A stretch of DNA of 14,111 nucleotides, taken from JAFDVL01 sp043783625 (GTDB lineage: Bacteria; Acidobacteriota; Blastocatellia; RBC074). This document shows positions 6,931 to 14,024 of the stretch, piece after piece (the first letter of the stretch is position 1; each line of letters opens with the position of its first letter). A program made the translations under genes and the position numbers. The notes under the pieces are model-generated. The model was not told the origin of the DNA, made no database searches, and was given only the letters and a program-made list of their open reading frames with translations. The DNA is taken from positions 1-14,111 of the forward strand of contig JAYVZE010000201.1 in assembly GCA_043783625.1 (NCBI GenBank), read 5' to 3'.

Positions 6931-7728
6931 TTAATCCTGCGGTTCATTCTCGTCCGCAAATTTATAGCCGACGCCCCAAACTGTCATAATCATTTTGGGA
7001 TTTTCCGCATCTTCCTCGATTTTCGCGCGGAGGCGGTTGATATGGGAGTCAATCGTCCGGTCGTAGCCGCCGTAGGTGTAATCCCAAATATTTTCGAGCA
7101 AATATTTTCTGGAATAGACACGCCCCGGATGTGACGCGAAAAGTTGCAGCAATTCAAATTCTTTGGGCGTTAAATCTACAAATTTGCCCTTGATGGTGAC
7201 TTCGCGGCGACCGGGGATGATTTTGAGGTCGCCACGTAAAATCGGAGATTGATCGCCTTCGTCCTCGTCCTTTGATTTGGCACGCATGCGGCGCAGGACG
7301 CTTTTCAGGCGGGCTTCGAGTTCGCGCAGACTGAAAGGTTTGGTGATGTAATCATCGGCTCCCATTTCCAAGCCCAGCACTTTGTCTACGACATCGTCTT
7401 TGGCGGTCAGAATCAGGATCGGCAGCGAAGGATTGCGTTCCCGAATATGGCGGCAGACACTGAAGCCATCGGTTTTCGGCAGCATCACATCCAGAATTAA
7501 AGCGTCCGGCTTTTCATCAAGCGCAGCTTTGATCCCGGCTTCTCCATCGTTGGCGGTGACTACGTCAAAGCCAACGTGCTTGAAATAATCGGCAATCATT
7601 CGTTGAATATTCTGATCGTCTTCAACGACTAGCAATTTTCCCTGAGGAATTGGCGCAATTAACGCAGACGGCGTAGCAGAAATTAATGGTTCTGACATGG
7701 GATCCAATTGAAGTTCAGTACTTGGCAT
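6931..7728 (-). CDS. OmpR/PhoB-family response regulator
   Basis: DNA-binding response regulator of a two-component system, 265 residues from the ATG at 7728. That start has AGAGG six bases upstream; an upstream in-frame ATG at 7824 adds an atypical 32-residue leader. After about 30 unusual residues comes the receiver domain (30-150): the acidic pair in VVEDDQN (D37, D38), phospho-acceptor D80 in LILDVMLPKTDG, T108 in LTAK and K130 in ITKPF. A charged linker follows (KSKDEDEGD). The winged-helix domain closes the protein, with LTPKEFELLQLFASHPG and YDRTIDSHINRLRAKIEED, then VWGVGYKF. No sensor kinase is adjacent, so it is an orphan within this window. Its target is unknown. Confidence 0.95.
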   Translation of the reverse strand: MPSTELQLDPMSEPLISATPSALIAPIPQGKLLVVEDDQNIQRMIADYFKHVGFDVVTANDGEAGIKAALDEKPDALILDVMLPKTDGFSVCRHIRERNPSLPILILTAKDDVVDKVLGLEMGADDYITKPFSLRELEARLKSVLRRMRAKSKDEDEGDQSPILRGDLKIIPGRREVTIKGKFVDLTPKEFELLQLFASHPGRVYSRKYLLENIWDYTYGGYDRTIDSHINRLRAKIEEDAENPKMIMTVWGVGYKFADENEPQD

Positions 7729-7847
7729 TTTGACCTCTTGGCTAACAAAAAAATAATCAGCAAAACGACTTCTTTGAGCCTGAGAAGCCAGCAAACATCT
7801 GGATAATAAATGATTAACAACCACAAGAGCAAGAAGTATCTTTAAGA

Positions 7848-7931
7848 GGGTGGTCAGTGGTCAGTGGTCAGTGGTCAGAAGTGTTATCAAAACTGCCTTC
7901 TGCCGCCCACCGGACACCGGACACCGACCAC
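7848..7931. repeat. Heptamer-repeat inverted element, long copy
   Basis: Four perfect tandem TGGTCAG heptamers (7851-7878) are opposed by CGGACAC CGGACAC CGACCAC (7911-7931), roughly their complement. The inner pair CAGAAG/CTTCTG encloses the core CAAAACTGCCTTC (7888-7900), which is shared with the copy at 6766-6825. It sits between the divergent response regulator and purC genes. Confidence 0.8.
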
Positions 7932-7947
7932 CCCTTCCCCTGCCGCC

Positions 7948-7976
7948 TTGACAAGCTTCAGCGTCGGGCAAATAAT
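7948..7976 (+). promoter_or_regulatory. Sigma-70-type promoter for purC
   Basis: TTGACA (7948-7953), a 17-base spacer and AATAAT (7971-7976) make a near-consensus pair. Transcription would start near 7983, giving a short leader before purC. It lies directly after the heptamer-repeat element. Confidence 0.65.
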
Positions 7977-8030
7977 GCGGAAACTTCATAAGTATCCAAA
8001 CACTATATTTTCGATTCACGGCAATAATTC

Positions 8031-9005
8031 ATGATCGAAGGCAGTGGCATTCACTTGATTGAAAGGGTTGTTTTGTCAAATACCATTCCAGCAATTACGA
8101 ATTCGAGCATTCCTGAGCTGAAACTGGAGCGCAAAGGCAAGGTTCGTGACGTTTATCGCGTCAACGACGAGCAGTTGTTGATCGTCGCTTCTGACCGGAT
8201 TTCTGCGTTTGACTGTATTTTACCGAATGCGATTCCCGGCAAGGGAGCCGTGCTGACCAACATCTCAAAATTCTGGTTTACAAAATTTGCTGATTTGGTT
8301 CCGAATCATTTACTTTCCAGCCGCGTCGAAGAATTTCCGGCAGCATTGAAAGCCATCTTGTCCGAAGCGAGCAAAGCGCAACTGCACGGGCGAGCCATGT
8401 TCACGGTTGAGGCGGAGGTCGTTCCGTTTGAATGTGTCGTGCGCGGTTATCTGGCTGGCTCCGGTTGGAAAGATTATCTACAGACAGGAATGGTTTGCGG
8501 TCACAAATTGCCGGACGGTCTGGTGGAGTCTGCAAAATTACCGGAACCGATTTTCACTCCGGCGACAAAATCTGAACAGGGGCACGACATAAATGTTTCC
8601 AAAACGGAAATGGCAGCGACTTTGGGGCAATCGTTGACCGATAAGCTGGAAGCGATCAGCCTGGAAATTTATCAGAAGGCCTCGGAATACGCTGCCACTC
8701 GTGGGATTATCATCTGCGACACAAAATTTGAATTCGGTTTGAAAAACGGCGAAATTATCTGGATTGACGAAGCTCTCTCGCCGGATTCTTCACGCTTTTG
8801 GGCCGAAGCGACGTACGATCCCGGCCAGTCGCAGGCCTCGTTTGATAAGCAATTTGTCAGGGATTATTTAGAAACACTGGATTGGGATAAGACTCCGCCG
8901 GCACCTGAATTACCAGCCGAAATCGTGCAGGCGACGAGCGAAAAATATTTTGAAGCGTACCAATTATTAACGGGCAATAATTTAAAAATTGAACTGTGGG
9001 GATGA
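8031..9005 (+). CDS. purC: Phosphoribosylaminoimidazole-succinocarboxamide synthase (SAICAR synthetase)
   Basis: Cytosolic purine-biosynthesis enzyme. It joins CAIR and aspartate using ATP to give SAICAR (family knowledge). Signatures in order are RKGKVRDVY (about 34-42), ASDRISAFD (53-61), GKGAVLTNISKFWF, ECVVRGYLAGSGWKDY, KSEQGHDINVS, ICDTKFEFG and DEALSPDSSRFW. The length of 324 residues matches the longer (about 300-residue) PurC type rather than the about 240-residue one. The ATG at 8031 has no ribosome site. TTG at 8073 has AAAGGG five bases upstream and would begin MSNTIPAITNSSI, giving 310 residues; I think this start is at least as likely. It is driven by the promoter at 7948-7976 and followed six bases later by a small HTH gene. 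Confidence 0.96.
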   Translation: MIEGSGIHLIERVVLSNTIPAITNSSIPELKLERKGKVRDVYRVNDEQLLIVASDRISAFDCILPNAIPGKGAVLTNISKFWFTKFADLVPNHLLSSRVEEFPAALKAILSEASKAQLHGRAMFTVEAEVVPFECVVRGYLAGSGWKDYLQTGMVCGHKLPDGLVESAKLPEPIFTPATKSEQGHDINVSKTEMAATLGQSLTDKLEAISLEIYQKASEYAATRGIIICDTKFEFGLKNGEIIWIDEALSPDSSRFWAEATYDPGQSQASFDKQFVRDYLETLDWDKTPPAPELPAEIVQATSEKYFEAYQLLTGNNLKIELWG

Positions 9006-9011
9006 GAAGAT

Positions 9012-9296
9012 ATGAATCAGGAAATGGAGCAGTTAATCGCGAAGTTAATTAATGGCGGAATTTTGTTTGATGAAGCAATGCAGGAATTTGAAAAACGCTT
9101 CATCCTGAAGATGCTGGATCGCCATAATAATAATCTTTCCAAAGCCGCGATTGCGCTGGGAATTCATCGCAATACACTCAGCAAAAGAGTTGAGCAATAT
9201 CACAAATCCAACGGCGCTAACCCTCGACTGATCTCAAAGCCGACCAAACCAAAAAAAGCGGTTGCCGTCAAAGCCAAAAAGCGTTCGATTTCATAA
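9012..9296 (+). CDS. Small Fis-type helix-turn-helix protein
   Basis: 94 residues. Residues about 20-60 match the Fis-type DNA-binding domain found at the C-terminus of NtrC-like activators: FEKRFILKMLDRHNNNLSKAAIALGIHRNTLSKRV, where NLSKAAIALGIHRNTL is the helix-turn-helix. After it comes a basic Lys/Ala/Pro-rich tail (KPTKPKKAVAVKAKKR) that may add nonspecific DNA contact. There is no receiver or AAA+ domain, so it stands alone as a small DNA-binding or nucleoid-associated protein. It begins six bases after the purC stop and is probably co-transcribed with it; the ribosome site is weak (GAGAAG). What it regulates cannot be inferred from the window. Confidence 0.85.
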   Translation: MNQEMEQLIAKLINGGILFDEAMQEFEKRFILKMLDRHNNNLSKAAIALGIHRNTLSKRVEQYHKSNGANPRLISKPTKPKKAVAVKAKKRSIS

Positions 9297-9390
9297 TTTT
9301 ATCGTATCTGATTTCTCTTCCTGCCCGTCTTAATGATTCTGTCCGTAAAAAGGCGAACTGCCTCGTTCATCATCAAAAAGGAAAATGCTC

Positions 9391-11331
9391 ATGTATTCGT
9401 ATCAATGGAATAAATCACTCTTATTTCTAGTTTTCGGGTTGATTTCCCTCGGCTCAGCACAGGCGCAAACGAATGAGGCCGGATCGTTATTCGGCTTTGA
9501 CCGCGTTCTGAATGTTCACCTGAAAATGACGCAGGAGAATTGGGACAAGGCGCAGCCACCCGCACGACAGGGCGGGCCGATGATGATGCCACCTCCCGGC
9601 GGAAATCAACCGTCGGCGGGTGGTGGCGTGGTGATTCAGCGAATGGGAGGCGGCCCCGGTCAGCCCGGCAAATTCGGATTTGAATTTGAATATGTTCACG
9701 GCGATGTCGAAATTGACGGGAAAAGTTTCAAAGACGCAGGCATCCGTTACAAAGGAAATTCTTCCTATGCCTCATCGCAGAATTCATTGAAGCGTCCCTT
9801 TAAATTTGACTTTGATCGTTATGTCAAAGACGGTCAATTGTTCGGGCAGACGACGCTAAATTTCAGCAACAATTTTGCTGATTCCTCGCAGATCCGCGAA
9901 GCCCTTTCCTACGATATTTTCCGGCAGCTCAATGTGCCTTATGCGCGGACGGCTTTCGTGAAATTATTTTTGACCATTCCAGGTAAATATGACAAGCAAT
10001 ACATCGGTTTGTATACGATGGTCGAACAGGTAGACAGGAATTTTTTACAACGACACTTTGGCAATGATAGCGGGCTGTTGGTGAAACCTGAAGGCTCCAA
10101 TGGCTTGCCTTATCTCGGCGATGATTGGGCGGCGTATAAAGATCGTTACGATCCAAAATCGGGACATAAAGGCGTCGAAGGTGAGAAAGCGAAAAAGCAG
10201 ATGATCGCTTTTGTGAAATTCTTTAATCAGGTCGAAGGCGCGGAATTCAAAAAGGGAATTGAATCATATTTAGACGTAGACGAATTCTTACGGTTTTTAG
10301 CCGGGAATGCTGCGCTTTCCAATCTCGATAGCTTCCTGAGCATGGGTCACAATTTTTATCTGTACCTGAATCCAGCGACCAGTAAGATTAATTTTATCCC
10401 GTGGGATTTGAATATGGCGATGGGCGGTTTTGGCATGGCCGGTGGCGGAGAACAGCAAACGAATTTAAGCCTGATGCATCCACATTCCGGCAGCAATAAA
10501 TTGATCGAAAAGATTCTTGAAATTGAAGAATATAAGCAGAAATATCGTGGTTACTTGCAGCAGCTTGTGAAAGAGGCGATGAATCCTGAAAAGCTTCAGG
10601 CGCAGATTACCGCCTTTGAAAAAGTCACGGCGGAAGCGATTGCCAGTGAGCCGGATGACGCCAGAAATATGGGTTTTCGTGGTGGCGGAGGTGGTGGTGG
10701 ACGCGGCGGCGGAATGGGGATGAATGCTCCTTCGCTGAAAGATTTTGTGGTCAAACGCGCTGAAAATATTGAGCTGCAATTGGCAGGTAAGAAGGAAGGC
10801 TACATTCCACAAAACCGAATGATGGGTGGTGGTGGTGGAATGATGATGAATATGGGAGCGGTACTGGCTCCCGAACTGATGAAGGTGATGGACGAAGATA
10901 CGAATAAATCAATTTCAAAAGCTGAATTTGAAAAATCTTCGCAGCTCTTTTTCTCCAATGCAGATAAGGACAAAAACGGAAAACTGAATCAGGAAGAAGT
11001 GGTCTCCGAATTAAATCGAATTATCCCGCCACCGCCGGGCATGCCGCCAATTCCGGCTGGTGGAGTCGCGTTCGGGCCGGGGAATTTTCTGGGAATGAAT
11101 TTGTTTCGGCAGGCAGATTCTGATTCTGATGGAGCCGTTTCCAAAGATGAATTTTTGAACTTCACCCGGAAAATTTTCACTGATTCCGATCAGGATAAAA
11201 ATTCGATTCTCAGTGAAAAAGAACTTACTGAAGGAGTTGGTAAATTAATGCCGCCGCCGCAACCAATGCGTGCGCCTCGCCAGTTTCAGGATGTTCCGAA
11301 CTCGGCTCCGAAACCAAAGGAGAATGATTAA
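9391..11331 (+). CDS. Exported CotH-family kinase with C-terminal EF-hand-like repeats
   Basis: CotH proteins are atypical secretory-pathway protein kinases (family knowledge). ATG 9391 is preferred: AAGGA is eight bases upstream, versus only two for ATG 9385. A signal peptide follows (LLFLVFGLISLGSAQAQ). Approximate positions, counted from 9385: Pro/Met/Gly-rich stretch 60-95; CotH opening block RYKGNSSY at 121; LYTMVEQVDRNFLQRHFG; LVKPEG; NLDSFLSMGHNFYLYLNP and PWDLNMAMGG. The family usually has PWDxD in that last motif, so the Asn is notable. Gly-rich loops follow (about 430-450 and 475-485). Four EF-hand-like calcium loops begin near 503, 527, 578 and 600, the second (DKDKNGKLNQEE) being the most canonical. 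Its stop overlaps the next start. Confidence 0.88.
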   Translation: MYSYQWNKSLLFLVFGLISLGSAQAQTNEAGSLFGFDRVLNVHLKMTQENWDKAQPPARQGGPMMMPPPGGNQPSAGGGVVIQRMGGGPGQPGKFGFEFEYVHGDVEIDGKSFKDAGIRYKGNSSYASSQNSLKRPFKFDFDRYVKDGQLFGQTTLNFSNNFADSSQIREALSYDIFRQLNVPYARTAFVKLFLTIPGKYDKQYIGLYTMVEQVDRNFLQRHFGNDSGLLVKPEGSNGLPYLGDDWAAYKDRYDPKSGHKGVEGEKAKKQMIAFVKFFNQVEGAEFKKGIESYLDVDEFLRFLAGNAALSNLDSFLSMGHNFYLYLNPATSKINFIPWDLNMAMGGFGMAGGGEQQTNLSLMHPHSGSNKLIEKILEIEEYKQKYRGYLQQLVKEAMNPEKLQAQITAFEKVTAEAIASEPDDARNMGFRGGGGGGGRGGGMGMNAPSLKDFVVKRAENIELQLAGKKEGYIPQNRMMGGGGGMMMNMGAVLAPELMKVMDEDTNKSISKAEFEKSSQLFFSNADKDKNGKLNQEEVVSELNRIIPPPPGMPPIPAGGVAFGPGNFLGMNLFRQADSDSDGAVSKDEFLNFTRKIFTDSDQDKNSILSEKELTEGVGKLMPPPQPMRAPRQFQDVPNSAPKPKEND

Positions 11332-12008
11332 TGGATTCCTGGCTGCAAGGCGTCGTTGAGAACGGCGGTGATGTCCCGTTGACTTTGTTAGCTCTGCGAC
11401 TGGTGATGGCGTTTGTTTTCGGGATGATCGTCGCCGGGATTTATCGCTGGACGCATCGCCGTGACGAATTTCCGGCGCAAAGTTTTATGGCGACTTTGGT
11501 ATTGCTGACGATTGTGATTGCGATGAGTACGCAGGTTATTGGTAACAACGTTGCCCGTGCTTTTAGTTTAGTGGGGGCGTTGTCAATTGTTCGCTTTCGG
11601 ACGGTCGTGCAGGACACCAGAGATACCGCCTTTGTTATTTTTACGGTAGTGGTGGGCATGGCGATTGGAGCCGGGCATCTGAGTGTCGCCGTCGTTGGTT
11701 CCATCGTGACGTGTGTGGCGGCGTTCGTGATGCAAACGCGATCTTCATCACGAGGTGTCTCAGAATTGTCTTTTATTCTGGCGGTCAATTTGGGTTTAGG
11801 TCTCAAACCGGAGCAGATACTCCCTTCAGTGCTTGAAAATTATCTGGAAAGTTATCAACTTTTTGGTACTTCAATGGCGAAGCAGGGAAATGCGATGGAA
11901 TACATTTATCACATTCGATTGCACAGTCTCGACCTGCAATCCGAGTTAATTCGTGAGCTGAGCCAGATTGAGGGCGTGCTGAAAGTAGAACTACGAAGAC
12001 CGAATTAA
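11331..12008 (+). CDS. DUF4956 membrane protein
   Basis: 225 residues. The start overlaps the previous stop in TAATG, with AAGGAG about nine bases upstream, so it is translationally coupled to the CotH gene. Hydrophobic segments lie at about 18-40 and 50-70. The conserved block ARAFSLVGALSIVRFRT (about 75-92) with DTRDTAFVIF is diagnostic of DUF4956, followed by a long hydrophobic stretch at about 103-135. The last about 85 residues are soluble and end in an ACT-like HIRLHS...LIRELSQIEGVLKVELRR. From memory of the family, DUF4956 genes often neighbour CotH and VTC-type polyphosphate polymerase genes. Only the CotH partner is present here. The molecular function is unknown. Confidence 0.9.
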   Translation: MDSWLQGVVENGGDVPLTLLALRLVMAFVFGMIVAGIYRWTHRRDEFPAQSFMATLVLLTIVIAMSTQVIGNNVARAFSLVGALSIVRFRTVVQDTRDTAFVIFTVVVGMAIGAGHLSVAVVGSIVTCVAAFVMQTRSSSRGVSELSFILAVNLGLGLKPEQILPSVLENYLESYQLFGTSMAKQGNAMEYIYHIRLHSLDLQSELIRELSQIEGVLKVELRRPN

Positions 12009-12027
12009 TTTCAAGTAAGGAGAATTT

Positions 12028-13014
12028 ATGAAGCGATTTCTTTTCTTCATTGGTTGTTTATGCTTGTCGTTGCCTGCCTTCGCGCAGGCTGCAAATGAGA
12101 GCAAAGCACAAAATATTATCAAACAGGCACGCGAGGCCTTAGGCGGCGAAGCGAATCTCAAAACCATCCAGAGCCTGACCGTTCAAGGGAAATTTACTGC
12201 TGCAATGATGGGTCGTCCGACGCAGGGCGACTTAAAAATCGAGATGGTCTTGCCGGGAAAATATCTGCGGACTTCTTCCACGATGTTGGGCGATTTATTG
12301 CAATGTGTCAACGAAGGCGATGTCTGGTCGAATTTTAAGCGAAATGAATTAGGGATGGGCGGCGGCGGAGCTGAGGGCGGGGGAGCAGGTGGCGGATTCG
12401 GTGGAGTTGGCGGTGCTGATGGCAGTGGCGGCGGTGGAAGGGGCGGAGCTGGTGGAGGATTTGGCGGTGGAGGCGGCGGAGGCGGTGGAGGCGGAGGTCG
12501 AAATCGCGGTGGCGGCGGCGGAATGCCTCCTGGCGGAGGACGACCGAGCGGTGGTGGCGGTTTTGGAAATAATCCCGGCATGCTGAAAACTATCAGGCAG
12601 GATTATTCTCATTTGATGATTTCATTTTTCCTGCTAGAGCCGATCAATCAAAAATTGTCCTACAGTTTTGAGAGTGAAATTCCAGCGAAAGACGGTAAAG
12701 CCGATATTATTCGCGTCACCGGGCAGGAAGATTTTATCGTCTGGGTTTTTGTAGACCAGAAATCGCATCGGCTGGTTGGATATTCATATCAGACTCAAGC
12801 TCTAGGACGTCCTGATATTACGGACGCTGCCGAGTCCGAGCCGAAATCCATGGTGGTGCAGGTGTTCTTTGATGAATACAAGCAGGTCGGAAATGTCTAT
12901 TTCCCGCACGTCGTCCGCAAAATCGCCAACAATCAAATGCTGGAAGAACTAAAAATCAGCAAGATTAAACTTAACGAAAATATCAAAGATAAGAAATTTG
13001 AGAAGAAGAGCTAA
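12028..13014 (+). CDS. Exported LolA-like/outer-membrane lipoprotein-sorting-type protein with large glycine-rich insert
   Basis: 328 residues, with AAGGAG seven bases before the ATG. Signal peptide at about residues 1-22 (FLFFIGCLCLSLPAFAQA). The mature part starts IIKQAREALGGEANLKTIQSL followed by TVQGKF, an opening typical of periplasmic LolA-like or DUF620-type proteins. It continues with EMVLPGKYLRTSS, the matching strand. Residues about 110-187 are almost pure Gly with scattered Ala, Arg, Phe and Ser. The domain then resumes (GKADIIRVTGQEDFIVWVFVDQKSHRLVGYSYQ) and ends lysine-rich. The insert sits inside, not at the end of, the domain. Twenty bases after the DUF4956 gene, so probably the same operon. 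The fold assignment is by overall resemblance; substrate unknown. Confidence 0.75.
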   Translation: MKRFLFFIGCLCLSLPAFAQAANESKAQNIIKQAREALGGEANLKTIQSLTVQGKFTAAMMGRPTQGDLKIEMVLPGKYLRTSSTMLGDLLQCVNEGDVWSNFKRNELGMGGGGAEGGGAGGGFGGVGGADGSGGGGRGGAGGGFGGGGGGGGGGGGRNRGGGGGMPPGGGRPSGGGGFGNNPGMLKTIRQDYSHLMISFFLLEPINQKLSYSFESEIPAKDGKADIIRVTGQEDFIVWVFVDQKSHRLVGYSYQTQALGRPDITDAAESEPKSMVVQVFFDEYKQVGNVYFPHVVRKIANNQMLEELKISKIKLNENIKDKKFEKKS

Positions 13015-13042
13015 CCAATACTCGTGAGCGGAGGTGTGAATA

Positions 13043-13648
13043 ATGAGAAGGAGAAATTTTGTCGTTACTTTTTTGATCCTTGCAGTTGCATTTATCGCTA
13101 ATGTTCAGGCACAAGTGAGGCCAAAGCCAGTAATCCATCTGGCTGATCTGGTAGGGAAAACTTCAGCCGAAATAGATGCGATTTTGGGGAAACCGAAACG
13201 TGTTGACGTAGTAAGCAATGCACGATTACCCGTCACGACTGAAAAAGCTCCCGACCATTTTCGTAGTTATAAAATTGCTAACGTATTTTTGGGCGTCTGG
13301 TTTTATCAAGATCAGCCAATCCTTTTTCAAGCAAGCTTCCGCGAAAATACTAAAATCAAGGTCGGCTTCAACAATAAAATAATTCCGATGACTCTTGAGG
13401 AAGGTTTATCGTTGATCGGAATTGATACGAAAAACAGTAAGCCGAATGAAGTAAGAATTGAAACCAATCCAACCAGTCCATCTCTTTCCGCAAGAAAGCG
13501 AATAAAAATCTGGAATCGTGAAATTAACGGCGAAAAGTGGGAACGCGTTGAAACGTGGGAAAACGAACATGAGTTTTCCCGGATCGGAAAGGGACGGGAA
13601 TTCGTGACCAGCATTGGTGGGGTCTGGATAGTGCCTCCAACAAGGTAA
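13043..13648 (+). CDS. Exported hypothetical protein
   Basis: 201 residues with a signal peptide (RRRN, then FVVTFLILAVAFIANVQAQ; cleavage probably after VQA). The mature part opens HLADLVGKTSAEIDAILGKPKRVDVV, which resembles the small SmpA/OmlA-like turn in which a GKT...ILGKP segment precedes a strand pair; this resemblance is weak. The rest is beta-rich and polar and ends GGVWIVPPTR. GGAGG stands nine bases before the ATG. It follows the glycine-rich protein by 28 bases and is the last protein gene of the rightward cluster. No specific function can be given. Confidence 0.78.
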   Translation: MRRRNFVVTFLILAVAFIANVQAQVRPKPVIHLADLVGKTSAEIDAILGKPKRVDVVSNARLPVTTEKAPDHFRSYKIANVFLGVWFYQDQPILFQASFRENTKIKVGFNNKIIPMTLEEGLSLIGIDTKNSKPNEVRIETNPTSPSLSARKRIKIWNREINGEKWERVETWENEHEFSRIGKGREFVTSIGGVWIVPPTR

Positions 13649-13654
13649 TGATAA

Positions 13655-13940
13655 TTGCGCCGCAGGGCGCGGAACCATACGAGAAGCGGTAGCGTAAAGG
13701 GCTGGGCTGACCGTACTTTATTTGCTTGCAGAGGCACAGGGGAATATAATTCGTAGTGCCATTCAACAAAGCCGAATAAATTTTCACGCAAAAGTTTTAC
13801 TCTGAATTCGGCGTGCAGCTTGCCTGCATTAAAAGGTGCGACAAGCTGGTGGGAAGTGGAATCCTGCACGACGTATGTGGGAATTACAGTATGACCATGC
13901 GGTCAGACTGAACGTAACCGACTGCATAGAGAGCCGCTAA
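13655..13940 (+). ncRNA. Structured noncoding RNA, candidate HEARO/omega-RNA type
   Basis: No protein gene fits here, but stable hairpins follow one another: GCGCC/GGCGC (13657-13670); GGCAC (13733) with GTGCC (13756), enclosing GAAT-ATA-ATTC; GCCGAAT (13771) with ATTCGGC (13806), enclosing a 7-bp A/T stem; CAGCTTG (13816) with CAAGCTG (13842), competing with GTGCAG/CTGCAT (13813/13824), a pseudoknot-like choice; and CAGT-A-TGACC (13887) with GGTCA-G-ACTG (13901). The 3' part (CTGAACGTAACCGACTGCAT then AGAGAGCCGC) reminds me of the 3' end of IscB omega-RNAs/HEARO RNAs; this is recollection, not a search. No nuclease gene follows within the window. The strand is chosen from that resemblance. 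The boundaries are estimates. Confidence 0.5.
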
Positions 13941-13942
13941 CA

Positions 13943-14024
13943 GTTTCTCATTTAAGAAACCTAAAAGTTTCTGGTATGAGAAAGTAATTTCTTATATGGG
14001 AAACTTATTTCTTATATGTGAATC
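13943..14024. promoter_or_regulatory. Array of four imperfect 18-base palindromes
   Basis: Units begin at 13943, 13967, 13987 and 14007: GTTTCTCATTTAAGAAAC, GTTTCTGGTATGAGAAAG, ATTTCTTATATGGGAAAC and ATTTCTTATATGTGAATC. All fit a dyad close to GTTTCTYATATRAGAAAC. Spacing of 24, 20 and 20 bases places most units two helical turns apart, on one face of the DNA, as in operator or iteron arrays. Confidence 0.6.

Noticed and set aside
7851..7878. Heptamers as operator sites for the response regulator
   Set aside because: The repeats are part of an inverted-repeat element that also occurs at 6766, away from any promoter, so a dispersed repeat explains them better; autoregulation cannot be excluded.
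12183..12581. Proline-rich - strand open frame
   Set aside because: It is the mirror of the GGN-codon glycine run and has no ribosome site.
13327..13869. 180-codon - strand open frame
   Set aside because: It overlaps an exported + strand protein with a signal peptide and ribosome site, and its N-terminal part is the complement of the structured RNA; it looks like a shadow.
13943..14024. CRISPR array
   Set aside because: Units are only 18 bases, differ from each other, and are separated by 2-6 bases, which is too short for spacers.
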